Part shown: one piece after another, positions 1 through 8,181 of the stretch
Layout: the number at the start of each line of letters is the position of its first letter
How positions within the stretch are numbered: position 1 is the stretch's first letter
Assembly (NCBI GenBank): GCA_934476075.1
Contig: CAKSNH010000011.1
Coordinates: forward strand, 1-64,000
Reading direction: 5' to 3'
DNA: 64,000 nucleotides
Origin: an uncultured Clostridia bacterium
GTDB taxonomy: Bacteria > Bacillota > Clostridia > UBA1381
Notes under the pieces: generated by a model
Databases searched by the model: none
Seen by the model: only the letters and a program-made list of their open reading frames with translations
What the model was told of the DNA's origin: nothing
Position numbers and translations under genes: made by a program

Positions 1-480
1 GCGGACTTTTCCGTCCTCTTTGTGGACGTGGACAAAGAGGACTCCAAAGGGTTCGCTATAATTTGATAATGTCTATAATTATGGGGAAGTGAAACGTCCC
101 CAACGCTAAATGGGGGCAACGTCAGTCGCACTATACTTTGATTTTAGCTAGGTTAGAATAGGACGTTAATTTTTAGTTTGTGGTCAAGTCCACCGTAAGA
201 TATATTTAGTTCACAGTAGCGTCATTCTTCCGCTACACAAATGTAGATATAACCAAAAGTGTAGGGATTTCGCCAACTGCGGTCGGCGACAAACTTTTAG
301 AAAGTTTGACCAAACTTGGACGCTAGGGGTGTTTCGCCGTCTGCGGACGGCGATTTAAGGCTCTGCCTTAAAAATTCGCAAGCCTTTAAAAAGTCTTGAC
401 CTAAACTTTGATGGAGCAGAGCCATTTTGCAATTTTGCGTAAGCGACAAATCCTAATTCAACATCTCAAAATCCAGTACC
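1..480. repeat. Gene-free stretch rich in inverted repeats
   Basis: No open frame with a credible start or ribosome site is seen. The stretch holds several hairpins. An 11-bp perfect stem (GTCCTCTTTGT, 13-23, with its complement at 32-42) has an 8-nt loop. A 20-bp palindrome, TCGCCGTCTGCGGACGGCGA, lies near 333-352, and a degenerate relative (TCGCC..GCGG..GGCGA) lies near 269-290. There is also an AAACTTT/AAAGTTT stem, and GGCTCTG near 359 faces CAGAGCC near 417. Two related palindromes suggest an intergenic repeat element or its remains. No transposase is visible, and the function is unknown. Confidence 0.45.
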
Positions 481-483
481 CCT

Positions 484-515
484 AAAAAAACAGCGTATGA
501 CCACATCATACGCTG
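484..515 (-). terminator. Intrinsic terminator after the SSB-like gene
   Basis: On the minus strand, a perfect 10-bp stem CAGCGTATGA/TCATACGCTG with a 5-nt loop is followed directly by seven T. It lies just past the stop codon of the SSB-like gene and ends that transcript. Confidence 0.9.
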
Positions 516-521
516 CATAAT

Positions 522-1178
522 TTAATATTCTTCCTGTTCAATCTCATCAATTTCTTCTTTATTTACAACTTCAAGCTTGCTCACCGACACTTCATATGCC
601 GTCCTTGTCACAACCTCATCATCGGATAAATGCTTTTGATAATTTCTTGACTGCATTCTGCCCCAAATCTTAATATTATCACCTACAACCAAATTCTTGC
701 AATATCTTGCATTTCTGCCCCATGCAATAACAGGAATATAGTCCGACTTGTTGTATGTACGATTTACCGCTATCAGCATATCCGTTATTTCTCTGCCGAA
801 CGGCGTTGTGCGGTACACAGGCGGTTTGCATACAAAGCCGTTTAGATATATCGAATTCGGATTTTTATGCTTTTCCTCGTCAAACACTTCAATGTCCTTT
901 GCAAATAATGTAAGCAACAATTTATTTTCCGACGCATTATAATTGTTATACGAACGAAACTGACCCGAAATCTCAAACATACCGCCTACTTTTATATCTA
1001 TTTCTTCAAGCAGACGCTCCGAAATCATAACCTTTATATGGTCGTTAATCTCGCTTAATCTTGGTATCGACAGTGTAAACATATAAAATTTTTCGCCGTA
1101 AATCTCATGGTTAAACACCAGTTCATCTTCTACACTGCCTATCACCGTTGCCTTATTATTGTCTATTGTATTTATCAT
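522..1178 (-). CDS. Single-stranded DNA-binding protein-like, two OB-fold repeats
   Basis: This is a 218-residue protein with two consecutive OB-fold-like halves. The first half (about 1-100) starts NKATVIGSVEDELVF. The second (about 105-205) starts SIYLNGFVCKPPVYRTTPFGREITDMLIAVNR, a layout typical of bacterial single-stranded DNA-binding proteins; the segment VIAWGRNARYCKNLVVGDNIKIWGRMQ is the SSB core. The C terminus is acidic (EEIDEIEQEEY) but lacks the canonical DDIPF tip, so it is probably an accessory SSB-fold protein and not the essential SSB. The start has an AGGGGGGC ribosome site 5 nt upstream. It lies downstream of trpA on the same strand, about 105 bp away. Confidence 0.8.
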   Translation of the reverse strand: MINTIDNNKATVIGSVEDELVFNHEIYGEKFYMFTLSIPRLSEINDHIKVMISERLLEEIDIKVGGMFEISGQFRSYNNYNASENKLLLTLFAKDIEVFDEEKHKNPNSIYLNGFVCKPPVYRTTPFGREITDMLIAVNRTYNKSDYIPVIAWGRNARYCKNLVVGDNIKIWGRMQSRNYQKHLSDDEVVTRTAYEVSVSKLEVVNKEEIDEIEQEEY

Positions 1179-1282
1179 CGTATTGCCCCCCTAAATTATG
1201 TTAGTGAAAAAACTCTTTATAGGCTAATTCTATTCACCAACAGCAATATTTATGATTAAATAATTAAATCGACAATTTTATA

Positions 1283-2071
1283 TTAAAGTCCCGATTTCAG
1301 TTCTTTAACTTTCTCTCTTAAATTATTCAATTTTTCTTCGTTTGTACCGCCCTTTGCGACCGCTCCCACTATCGCACTTCCAACGATAACCCCGTCGCAA
1401 TATTCTTTAAGCATACTCACCTGCTCTTTATTCGATATTCCAAATCCCACGCAGGCAGGTATATTTGTATATTTTTTGATAGTACCGAAAAATTCTTGAA
1501 AATCAGTGTGAAACTCTGTCTTTTCACCCGTTACGCCAAGCGATGATACACAATACAAAAATCCTTTTGCATTTTCCGCAATAGCTTTTATACGCTCATG
1601 CGATGTAGGCGATACCAACTGAATTTGATATACGCCGTATTTTTCGGTATACTCTGCAATTTCACCGCTTTCCTCATACGGCAAATCGGGAATAATAACC
1701 GCATCTGTTCCTACCTCTTTACATTTTGCAAAAAATTCTTCAACACCATATTGCATAACAACATTATAATACAGTAAAAATACCAGCGGCACAGATACTT
1801 TATCTCTTATCTTTGTCATGAACTCAAATACTTTATATATATCCACTCCGTTTGCCAACGCTCGGTTATCAGCCTCCTGAATTACAGGTCCGTCAGCCGA
1901 CGGGTCCGAAAACGGTATGCCAAGCTCGATAACGTCCGCACCTTGCTTTTCCATTTCCAAAATCAATTTTTCACTCATATCCAAATCAGGGTCGCCCACT
2001 GTAAGGAATGTTATCAATGCTTTTTTATTCTCTTTTTTCAGTTTTTCAAATCTCTCATCAATTCTGTTCAT
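1283..2071 (-). CDS. trpA: Tryptophan synthase alpha subunit
   Basis: This 262-residue TIM-barrel enzyme cleaves indole-3-glycerol phosphate to indole and glyceraldehyde 3-phosphate in the cytosol. Family signatures visible are LITFLTVGDPDLDMS, the catalytic-Glu segment ADVIELGIPFSDPSADGPVIQ, IIPDLPYEE, and the phosphate loops near VGFGISNKEQ and GVIVGSAIV. Its start overlaps the trpF stop by 4 nt, so translation is coupled. TrpA normally works as an alpha2-beta2 complex with TrpB, usually encoded immediately upstream. Here trpF occupies that place and no trpB is present in the window, so the partner must lie elsewhere or be of another type. Confidence 0.97.
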   Translation of the reverse strand: MNRIDERFEKLKKENKKALITFLTVGDPDLDMSEKLILEMEKQGADVIELGIPFSDPSADGPVIQEADNRALANGVDIYKVFEFMTKIRDKVSVPLVFLLYYNVVMQYGVEEFFAKCKEVGTDAVIIPDLPYEESGEIAEYTEKYGVYQIQLVSPTSHERIKAIAENAKGFLYCVSSLGVTGEKTEFHTDFQEFFGTIKKYTNIPACVGFGISNKEQVSMLKEYCDGVIVGSAIVGAVAKGGTNEEKLNNLREKVKELKSGL

Positions 2072-2694
2072 ACTGTTTCACCTTTTCTGACTATTTCAAT
2101 AAATTCTCTTATTTTATTTTCGTCTTTTATACCTTCCGTTTCCACACCGCTCGACACATCTACCGCATACGGCATAAAAACTTTTATTCCGTCAATTACA
2201 TTATTCCTGTCAAGTCCGCCCGCCAATATGATATTTTGCGGAATATCGGATTTTCTGAAACTCTCCCAATCAAATTTTTCGCCCGAACCGCCGTAACTGT
2301 CACCTTTATACTTATCAAGCAAAATTTTATCGGCTCTGTAACTTGTGATTTTTTTTATGTCCCCACTGTTTAAAACTCTCACAGCCTGCCATATTTCACA
2401 GTCTGTACATTCTCTCAATTTCTCCGTATATTCTTCGCTTTCATCGCCATGCAGCTGTATCACATCAAGTCCCGCAACTTCGGCTGTATCCTTAATAACT
2501 TCAATTTCCGAATTTACAAATACGCCCACAGTTTTTATGTCCCCGTTTAATTTTCTTATTAATTCTTTGGCTCGCTCTTTGCTCACCTGACGCTTGCTTT
2601 TTGCAAATACAAATCCGACATAATCGGGTTTATATTTGTTTACAATCTCAATATCCGCCATTCTGCTCAATCCGCATACTTTTATTTTTGTCAT
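2068..2694 (-). CDS. trpF: Phosphoribosylanthranilate isomerase
   Basis: This 208-residue TIM-barrel protein performs the Amadori rearrangement of phosphoribosylanthranilate to CdRP. Typical motifs are TKIKVCGLSR (catalytic Cys), YVGFVFAKSKRQV, GVFVN, VIQLHGDE and AVDVSSGVE (catalytic Asp). I place the start at the ATG that overlaps the trpC stop as ATGA; an in-frame GTG lies three codons upstream. Both gene junctions are 4-nt overlaps, so trpD-C-F-A is one translationally coupled unit. Confidence 0.95.
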   Translation of the reverse strand: MTKIKVCGLSRMADIEIVNKYKPDYVGFVFAKSKRQVSKERAKELIRKLNGDIKTVGVFVNSEIEVIKDTAEVAGLDVIQLHGDESEEYTEKLRECTDCEIWQAVRVLNSGDIKKITSYRADKILLDKYKGDSYGGSGEKFDWESFRKSDIPQNIILAGGLDRNNVIDGIKVFMPYAVDVSSGVETEGIKDENKIREFIEIVRKGETV

Positions 2695-3467
2695 GCACCG
2701 CACCTTAACTTTCTCACTGCGTCACTGACCGACTTTTCCCGCATAAAAGCCTCGCCTATCAGCATTGCGTCTATGTCAAGGCTTTCCAAATATTTATAGT
2801 CCGCATGACTGCGAATAGCACTCTCGCCTACAACCACCGCATTTTCAGGAATATATTCTCTCACACGTTCAAGCGTTGTTATATCCTCGTCAAATGTCTG
2901 CAAGTTACGGTTGTTGACGCCTATTATCTCCGCACTTTCCGCACGCAAAATCTCATCTTTATTGTGTGTTTCGACAAGCACGTCCAACCCCAATTTTTTT
3001 GCACAGTTATAAAGTTTAGCAAATTCATTATCATTAAGTGCCGCCATAATTAAAAGTATCGCATCTGCACCGTGCAGCTTTGCCTCATATATCTGATACT
3101 CATCAATAATAAAATCTTTACGCAATATCGGTATATCAACTATTTTGCTTATATCATCTATAAATGACAAATCACCCTTAAAATAGTCGGGTTCTGTCAA
3201 TACCGACAATGCCTGTATATCCGACACCGCATATTCTTTTGCAATCTCAATATGATTAAAATTCTTTCGGATAAGTCCTTTTGACGGCGACGCTTTTTTT
3301 ATCTCACCTATTATTGATACTTTTCCTTTTTCCTGCAACGCTGATTTAAAACTGCAATTTCTAAATTCCGCATTATCCATTTGCTTTATCAAATCTTTTG
3401 GCGAAACAATTTCTTTTCTGTTTTGTATATGAATTTTAGCTGACGCTATAATCTCGTCTAAAATCAT
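2691..3467 (-). CDS. trpC: Indole-3-glycerol phosphate synthase
   Basis: This 258-residue TIM-barrel enzyme converts CdRP to indole-3-glycerol phosphate. It shows the family landmarks VSIIGEIKKASPSKGLI (Lys/Ser of the phosphate and substrate site), PILRKDFIIDEYQIYEA, ADAILLI, VLVETHNKDE, IIGVNNRNLQTF and VVGESAIRS. It overlaps trpD upstream by 4 nt and trpF downstream by 4 nt. The length is standard for a monofunctional TrpC. Confidence 0.97.
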   Translation of the reverse strand: MILDEIIASAKIHIQNRKEIVSPKDLIKQMDNAEFRNCSFKSALQEKGKVSIIGEIKKASPSKGLIRKNFNHIEIAKEYAVSDIQALSVLTEPDYFKGDLSFIDDISKIVDIPILRKDFIIDEYQIYEAKLHGADAILLIMAALNDNEFAKLYNCAKKLGLDVLVETHNKDEILRAESAEIIGVNNRNLQTFDEDITTLERVREYIPENAVVVGESAIRSHADYKYLESLDIDAMLIGEAFMREKSVSDAVRKLRCGA

Positions 3468-4492
3468 ACCGCCACACCGCCTAACTCATTGCTCTTATTT
3501 ACAAACTCCTGCAATTTAGCCGCTGCTTTTCCGCTGTCTACGGTTTCTTTTGCAACAGCAATTCCTTCTTCTATCGAATTTGCTTTCCCTCCGATATACA
3601 AAGCAGCTCCCACATTCAAAAGCACAATATTTCTCTTTGCACCTTTTTCTGTCCCGTTTAAAATATTATTTGTAATTTCTGCATTCTTCTTTGCATCTCC
3701 GCCTTTCAGTTCATCGGCTTTTACATACTCAAATCCATAATCTTTCGGGTCTATTGTATATTCCGTAATTTCCCCGTCCTTAATCTGTGCGGCATATGTA
3801 ATACCTGTCAATGTAATCTCGTCCATACCGTCGCTGCCGCATACTACCAATGCACGTTCAACACCAAGCTTTTGCATAACCTCTGCAAATGTTTTCAAAA
3901 TATTTTTATCAAACACACCGATTAACTGTGCCTTTGCTCCCGACGGATTTGACAGCGGACCAAGTATATTAAATATTGTTCTGATACCGATTTCTTTTCT
4001 CGGCACTGCAACATTTTTCATCAAGCTGTGAAAAATCTGTGCATTCATATATCCGATACCCACACTGTCAACACATTCCTGAACCTGATTTGGTGCAAGT
4101 GCAATATTTGCTCCCAAAGCCTCCAATACATCTGTGCTGCCGCTCTTGCTTGATGCTGCTCTGTTTCCGTGTTTTGCCACCGGCACACCCGCAGCCGCCG
4201 TTACCATAGCCGATGTTGTAGATATATTAAAAGTGTTTGTTCCGTCACCGCCCGTGCCTACAAAGTCTATATAATTGCCAACCTTCGGCGAAATCAAACT
4301 TGCTTTTTTTCTCATCATGTTTACAGAACCCAAAATCTCGTCCTCTGTTTCGCCTTTAATACGAAGTGCTGTCAAAAATGCTGTGATTTGGCATGGTGTT
4401 GCCTCACCGCTAAGCATTAAATCCATAGCTTTTTCAGCCTCTGCCGATGTCAAATTTTGTCCTGCAACAACTTTTTTAATTAATTCTTTCAT
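3464..4492 (-). CDS. trpD: Anthranilate phosphoribosyltransferase
   Basis: This 342-residue enzyme transfers the phosphoribosyl group from PRPP to anthranilate. The diagnostic PRPP/Mg motifs are visible: DFVGTGGDGTNTFNIST, KHGNRAASSKSGSTDVLEALG, and DGMDEITLTG carrying the acidic metal ligands. The length is normal. It is the first gene of the operon. Its ribosome binding site is embedded in a run of GAG triplets, part of a putative TRAP-type regulatory array described separately. The anthranilate synthase genes trpE/trpG are not in the window. Confidence 0.97.
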   Translation of the reverse strand: MKELIKKVVAGQNLTSAEAEKAMDLMLSGEATPCQITAFLTALRIKGETEDEILGSVNMMRKKASLISPKVGNYIDFVGTGGDGTNTFNISTTSAMVTAAAGVPVAKHGNRAASSKSGSTDVLEALGANIALAPNQVQECVDSVGIGYMNAQIFHSLMKNVAVPRKEIGIRTIFNILGPLSNPSGAKAQLIGVFDKNILKTFAEVMQKLGVERALVVCGSDGMDEITLTGITYAAQIKDGEITEYTIDPKDYGFEYVKADELKGGDAKKNAEITNNILNGTEKGAKRNIVLLNVGAALYIGGKANSIEEGIAVAKETVDSGKAAAKLQEFVNKSNELGGVAV

Positions 4493-4494
4493 TT

Positions 4495-4534
4495 CTCATC
4501 TCTCCTCAACTCATCTAATCTAAATCTAAGTCTA
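4495..4534 (-). promoter_or_regulatory. Second (G/U)AG array over the trpD ribosome site
   Basis: In the trp mRNA, eight NAG triplets (four UAG, then four GAG) are spaced by 3,3,2,2,2,2,2 nt and end 2 nt before the trpD ATG. They contain the Shine-Dalgarno sequence. (G/U)AG triplets with 2-3 nt spacers are the known binding pattern of TRAP (MtrB). Bound protein here should block trpD translation. This is inference; no mtrB gene is in the window. Confidence 0.65.
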
Positions 4535-4568
4535 AAACAAAAAATGCCCTTCTCGCTCGAAAAGGACA
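4535..4568 (-). terminator. Attenuator-type terminator in the trp leader
   Basis: On the minus strand, a GC-rich stem of about 10 bp (TGTCCTTTTC with its complement GAGAAGGGCA, two G-U pairs, 4-nt loop) is followed by TTTTTTGTTTT. It stands between the promoter and trpD, flanked on both sides by (G/U)AG triplets, so readthrough must be regulated for the operon to be expressed. Confidence 0.85.
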
Positions 4569-4602
4569 TGAATATACAAATATAGCAATAATTAAATTTT
4601 TA

Positions 4603-4636
4603 CTAATCTAAACTATTCTAATCTCATCTCAAACTC
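4603..4636 (-). promoter_or_regulatory. First (G/U)AG array at the 5' end of the trp leader
   Basis: Seven triplets (GAG, GAG, GAG, UAG, UAG, UAG, UAG) are separated by 3,2,2,2,2,2 nt. They start at or next to the predicted transcription start. This matches the TRAP recognition pattern of Bacillus trp leaders, where eleven such triplets wrap around the protein ring. An AU-rich spacer of 34 nt follows, then the terminator hairpin. Confidence 0.65.
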
Positions 4637-4642
4637 AAATTT

Positions 4643-4671
4643 ATTATATACCTATTTTTTATAAATTGCAA
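4643..4671 (-). promoter_or_regulatory. Promoter of the trp operon
   Basis: On the minus strand, TTGCAA (-35) and TATAAT (-10) are separated by exactly 17 bp. The predicted start lies near 4636, giving a leader of about 140 nt ahead of trpD. Confidence 0.85.
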
Positions 4672-4681
4672 TAGTTTTTAT

Positions 4682-4726
4682 AAAAAAAATAAGGTTTCCC
4701 ACGATTTATTTATCATAGGAAACCTT
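4682..4726 (-). terminator. Terminator after the DUF1292 gene
   Basis: A perfect 9-bp stem AAGGTTTCC/GGAAACCTT is followed on the minus strand by ATTTTTTT. It separates the DUF1292 transcript from the trp promoter immediately downstream. Confidence 0.85.
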
Positions 4727-4749
4727 AAAACCGGCAAATTTAATTTCTG

Positions 4750-5061
4750 TTAATCTTCAAGTTCATTAAATTCTTCGTCACGCTTTACAAACTCATCAAA
4801 CGCAGCCTGCAATTCTTCCTCTGTTTCGATGCTTACCAAAGCGTCTTCTTCCTCTGTTTCGCCCTTGATTATCTTCATCATGATAACATCGACTTCCGCA
4901 TCTTCTGTTTCGTCTGCTCCGCTTTCCATCATTGCAACGTAACGGACTGTATTGCCTTCAAAATCCAAATCAAATACATCAATTACTTCACATTCTACAT
5001 TATTGCCGTTTTCATCTTCCAAAATAATAATGTTGTCTTGATGTTCGTGTTTATCTGCCAT
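4750..5061 (-). CDS. DUF1292 family protein
   Basis: This small acidic protein of 103 residues has the DUF1292 pattern: IIILEDENGNNVECEVIDVFDLD, then YVAMMES, then an acidic region and KIIKGE. Proteins of this family are common in Firmicutes, and their molecular role is not known. I choose the ATG at 5061 because GAGGTGA lies 6 nt before it; an in-frame start 10 codons upstream has no ribosome site. It is monocistronic, with its own terminator. Confidence 0.85.
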   Translation of the reverse strand: MADKHEHQDNIIILEDENGNNVECEVIDVFDLDFEGNTVRYVAMMESGADETEDAEVDVIMMKIIKGETEEEDALVSIETEEELQAAFDEFVKRDEEFNELED

Positions 5062-5175
5062 TCTATTCACCTCATATTTAATATTTACCAAATGATATAT
5101 AATTATTTTAATATATGTGTTTCAAATTGTCAACCGTTATTTAATAAAATCTCACATCTAAAAAACAACATAATT

Positions 5176-7191
5176 TTATATTTTACTTACAAATATTCTG
5201 AATGAATTTAAAACTGCAAGCAATGCAACTCCCACATCTGCAAAAATACCGAGCCACATCGACGGATAACCTATAATTGATAGCACCATGACAAGTATTT
5301 TTATACCAAGAGAAAAGGCAATATTTGCATATATAATACGAAGTGTTTTCTTTGAAATTCTGATAGCGGTCGGTATTTTTGACGGAGCATCGTCCATCAA
5401 CACCACATCTGCCGCCTCAATAGCCGCATCACTTCCAAGACCGCCCATTGCTATACCCACATCGGCTCTGGCAAGTACGGGAGCGTCATTAATACCGTCG
5501 CCGACAAACGCCAATGTTTTGTTTTTATCAAGCTGACTTAATAATCCTTCGGTTTTTGCAACCTTATCAGCCGGCAATAATTCCGCATAAATTTGGTCAA
5601 TATCCAATTCATTGCCGATATACTCAGCAGTTGCCTTGTGGTCACCTGTCAGCATTGCTGTCTTAATTCCAAGTGATTTTAACTGTGACACAGCTGTTTT
5701 TGAATCTGTTTTCACCTTATCCGAAACAATTATGCAGCCGACATATTTGTTGTCAATCGCAACATGAACAATGCTGCCCGTATATTCTTTTGCCGGCGGA
5801 TTTATACCCAATTTGCTCATCAGCTTGTCATTGCCCACCGATATTTTTTTACCGTCAAGATTTATTTCTATCCCGTGTCCCGATATTTCGTTGTAATTTG
5901 AAATACTTTCCTTATCAATATCCTTGCCGTATGCTTTTTTAATAGATAATGCAATCGGGTGATTTGAATAATATTCGGCATATGCGGCAGCTTTTAAAAT
6001 CTCGCTTTCGGGAATATTCGCCGATATTTCGGTAACATCGAATATACCCTTCGTCAATGTACCCGTTTTATCAAAGACAACCGTTTTCAGCTTGGAAAGT
6101 GCCTCGATATAGTTACTGCCTTTAATAAGTATACCGTTTTGCGACGCTTTTCCTATACCACTGAAAAATGCAAGCGGAACGGATATAACCAATGCACACG
6201 GGCACGAAACAACCAGAAATACCAACGCACGGTAAATCCATGTTGAAAATTCTTTTGTGATAACCGACGGAACGATTGCCACTATAAGAGCCACAATCAC
6301 AACTATCGGAGTATATACTTTGGCAAATGATGTAATAAAGTTTTCGGTTTTTGCTTTCTTTTCCGAAGAATTTTGAACCAAATCCAAAATTCTCGATACT
6401 GTGGATTGTGCAAATTCCTTTTCAACCTTAATTTCAAGCAAACCGTTTTCGTTTACGGAACCGCTTAAAATACTGTCATTTTCCTTTACATTCACCGGCA
6501 CAGATTCACCTGTAAGTGCAGAAACATCAAGTGCCGCCGAACCTTTTACAACAACTCCGTCAAGCGGAACTCTCTCCCCTGCTTTTACAACTATTACATC
6601 TCCGATTTTAACTTCATTCGGAGAAACTGTTTTTATATCATTTCCCGTTTTTAGATTAGCATAATCAGGCCGAATATCCATCAACGCAGATATAGATTTT
6701 TTTGAATTTGCCATAGCTTTGCTTTGGAACATTTCGCCTAATTGGTAAAACAGCATTACCGCAACCGCCTCGGGATATTCTCCTATTGCTATCGCTCCGA
6801 GCGTTGCAATAGCCATTAAGAAATTTTCATCAAATACACGTCCTTTTAATATATTTTTCAAAGAACTCCATAGCACATCATAACCCAATATAATATATGA
6901 TACCGCCAATAATATTAATGAAAAATACGATATAGGCAGGAATGACAGTGCAAAAAGCACCGCACCTATACCAAATCTAATGTACATTTTTTTCTGTTCG
7001 TTTTCCGATAATTCATGGTCATGGTCGTGACCACAGCCGCAGCTGCATCCGCAGCAATCATCGTGGTGGTGTTCATGCTCACAATCGCAGTGTTCTTCGT
7101 GATGATGTTCATTCTCACAGCCACAATGCTCGTCATGATGATGTTCATGTTCACAACCGCAATTTTCTTCGTGGTGATGATGTTCAGACAT
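5176..7191 (-). CDS. Zn/Cd-type heavy-metal P1B-ATPase with His/Cys-rich N terminus
   Basis: This 671-residue membrane pump probably exports Zn, Cd or Pb. The landmarks are all present: TGES actuator loop, SCPCALVISVP (CPC in the membrane, the P1B-2 type), DKTGTLTKG phosphorylation site, the HP locus in YYSNHPIAL, TGD and GDGINDAPVLA. In place of an HMA domain, the first 65 residues consist of repeated units of the kind EHHHDEHCGC, ending SCGCGHDHDH, a probable metal-buffering tail. The ATG at 7191 is preferred over the GTG at 7200 because AAGGAG lies 8 nt upstream. A strong promoter with an ArsR/SmtB-type operator precedes it, but no ArsR regulator is encoded nearby. Confidence 0.93.
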   Translation of the reverse strand: MSEHHHHEENCGCEHEHHHDEHCGCENEHHHEEHCDCEHEHHHDDCCGCSCGCGHDHDHELSENEQKKMYIRFGIGAVLFALSFLPISYFSLILLAVSYIILGYDVLWSSLKNILKGRVFDENFLMAIATLGAIAIGEYPEAVAVMLFYQLGEMFQSKAMANSKKSISALMDIRPDYANLKTGNDIKTVSPNEVKIGDVIVVKAGERVPLDGVVVKGSAALDVSALTGESVPVNVKENDSILSGSVNENGLLEIKVEKEFAQSTVSRILDLVQNSSEKKAKTENFITSFAKVYTPIVVIVALIVAIVPSVITKEFSTWIYRALVFLVVSCPCALVISVPLAFFSGIGKASQNGILIKGSNYIEALSKLKTVVFDKTGTLTKGIFDVTEISANIPESEILKAAAYAEYYSNHPIALSIKKAYGKDIDKESISNYNEISGHGIEINLDGKKISVGNDKLMSKLGINPPAKEYTGSIVHVAIDNKYVGCIIVSDKVKTDSKTAVSQLKSLGIKTAMLTGDHKATAEYIGNELDIDQIYAELLPADKVAKTEGLLSQLDKNKTLAFVGDGINDAPVLARADVGIAMGGLGSDAAIEAADVVLMDDAPSKIPTAIRISKKTLRIIYANIAFSLGIKILVMVLSIIGYPSMWLGIFADVGVALLAVLNSFRIFVSKI

Positions 7192-7254
7192 TTCCTTCAC
7201 TCCTTCTAATTATATTATTATATTTTTAGCTATAAATATAAACTTAATATTGAA

Positions 7255-7274
7255 CATATGAATAATTGTTCATG
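7255..7274 (-). promoter_or_regulatory. ArsR/SmtB (CzrA)-type operator of the metal ATPase
   Basis: On the minus strand, CATGAACAATTATTCATATG contains the TGAACA..TATTCA pattern of CzrA/SmtB operators. It lies about 10 bp past the -10 box, inside the transcribed leader, so a bound repressor would stop initiation. A second TGTTCA half-site adjoins it. Confidence 0.6.
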
Positions 7275-7283
7275 TATGAGTTC

Positions 7284-7312
7284 ATTATATACGAGAATAT
7301 TATATTTGTCAA
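7284..7312 (-). promoter_or_regulatory. Promoter of the metal ATPase gene
   Basis: On the minus strand, TTGACA (7307-7312) and TATAAT (7284-7289) are spaced by 17 bp, a full consensus sigma-A promoter followed by the metal operator. Confidence 0.85.
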
Positions 7313-7432
7313 TATATAAACAGAAAAATATTATAATTTTTTGTGATAATATGCGTTGTGTATAGGAGAGATTTATACCATAAAAATAAATAAACTGTAT
7401 ATCAGAATTTATAACTTCAATTTAACTACAAA

Positions 7433-7468
7433 TAAAAAAAGCAGTCCGATTTTTGTATCAGATTGCTT
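7433..7468 (-). terminator. Terminator after fic
   Basis: On the minus strand, a stem AGCAATCTGAT paired with ATCGGACTGCT is followed by TTTTTTT, 25 bp past the fic stop. Confidence 0.8.
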
Positions 7469-7492
7469 CTTGATATATTACCTTGTTTTTTA

Positions 7493-8095
7493 TCATAATT
7501 CATCAGTTTTAAATGCTGTATAACCCTCATAATAATAGCTATGGTCAATTCCTTTCATATAAACCTCACGGCTGTTAATCTCATCAGTTAATGCTTTTTT
7601 CAATAAGTATTTGATTTCAATATCTTTAATAGGACTTCGCTCCATTGCCAATAAATAATCCTCTTTATCCACCTTACTCCAATCAACTACCCTGCCTATT
7701 TCCGTTTTTAAAATGTGGTCAAGCCAAATACGGGCACTGCGTCCATTTCCCTCCCGAAAAGGATGTGCAATATTCATTTCAACATATTTTTCTACAATTT
7801 CATCAAAATTTGACTGCGGCATTTTATCAATATTTTCAAGTGCTGCTTGCAAATACATAAGCGGAGCAAAACGAAAATTGCCTTTTGCAATATTAACGTT
7901 ACGAATTTGCCCTGCAATTCCATATATATCCCCAAACAAGTATTTGTGAATAGCTTGTAATGTTGCAAATTTTCCGGAAGGCAAATTATCTAATATACCT
8001 CTCTCAAATATTTCAACAGCCTTTTTTTTACTAATACGTTCTTCTTCCCTAGCAAGTTCAGCAGAATTTATAATTCCCAATTTATTTTCAATCAT
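7493..8095 (-). CDS. Fic-domain protein (class III-like AMP transferase)
   Basis: This 200-residue protein has the complete Fic active-site motif HPFREGNGRSAR (about 111-122) and the preceding loop NFRFAPLMYL. Fic enzymes transfer AMP, or sometimes other moieties, to target proteins. Near the C terminus, SYYYEG (about 188-193) matches the inhibitory [S/T]xxxE[G/N] motif in the position seen in class III Fic proteins such as Neisseria NmFic. The enzyme is therefore probably self-inhibited and has no separate antitoxin gene. It is monocistronic, with AGGTGA before the ATG. It is host-side, about 540 bp outside the prophage left end. Confidence 0.9.
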   Translation of the reverse strand: MIENKLGIINSAELAREEERISKKKAVEIFERGILDNLPSGKFATLQAIHKYLFGDIYGIAGQIRNVNIAKGNFRFAPLMYLQAALENIDKMPQSNFDEIVEKYVEMNIAHPFREGNGRSARIWLDHILKTEIGRVVDWSKVDKEDYLLAMERSPIKDIEIKYLLKKALTDEINSREVYMKGIDHSYYYEGYTAFKTDEL

Positions 8096-8151
8096 ATTCG
8101 CTCACCTTATATACTGTCTTGTATTTCTTTATATAAATTTTTTACAATATA

Positions 8152-8181
8152 ATTATACTATCTTTTATCTGCCTTAGTCAA
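8152..8181 (-). promoter_or_regulatory. Promoter of fic
   Basis: On the minus strand, TTGACT (8176-8181) and TATAAT (8152-8157) have an 18-bp spacer, giving a leader of about 50 nt to the fic start. Confidence 0.7.
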
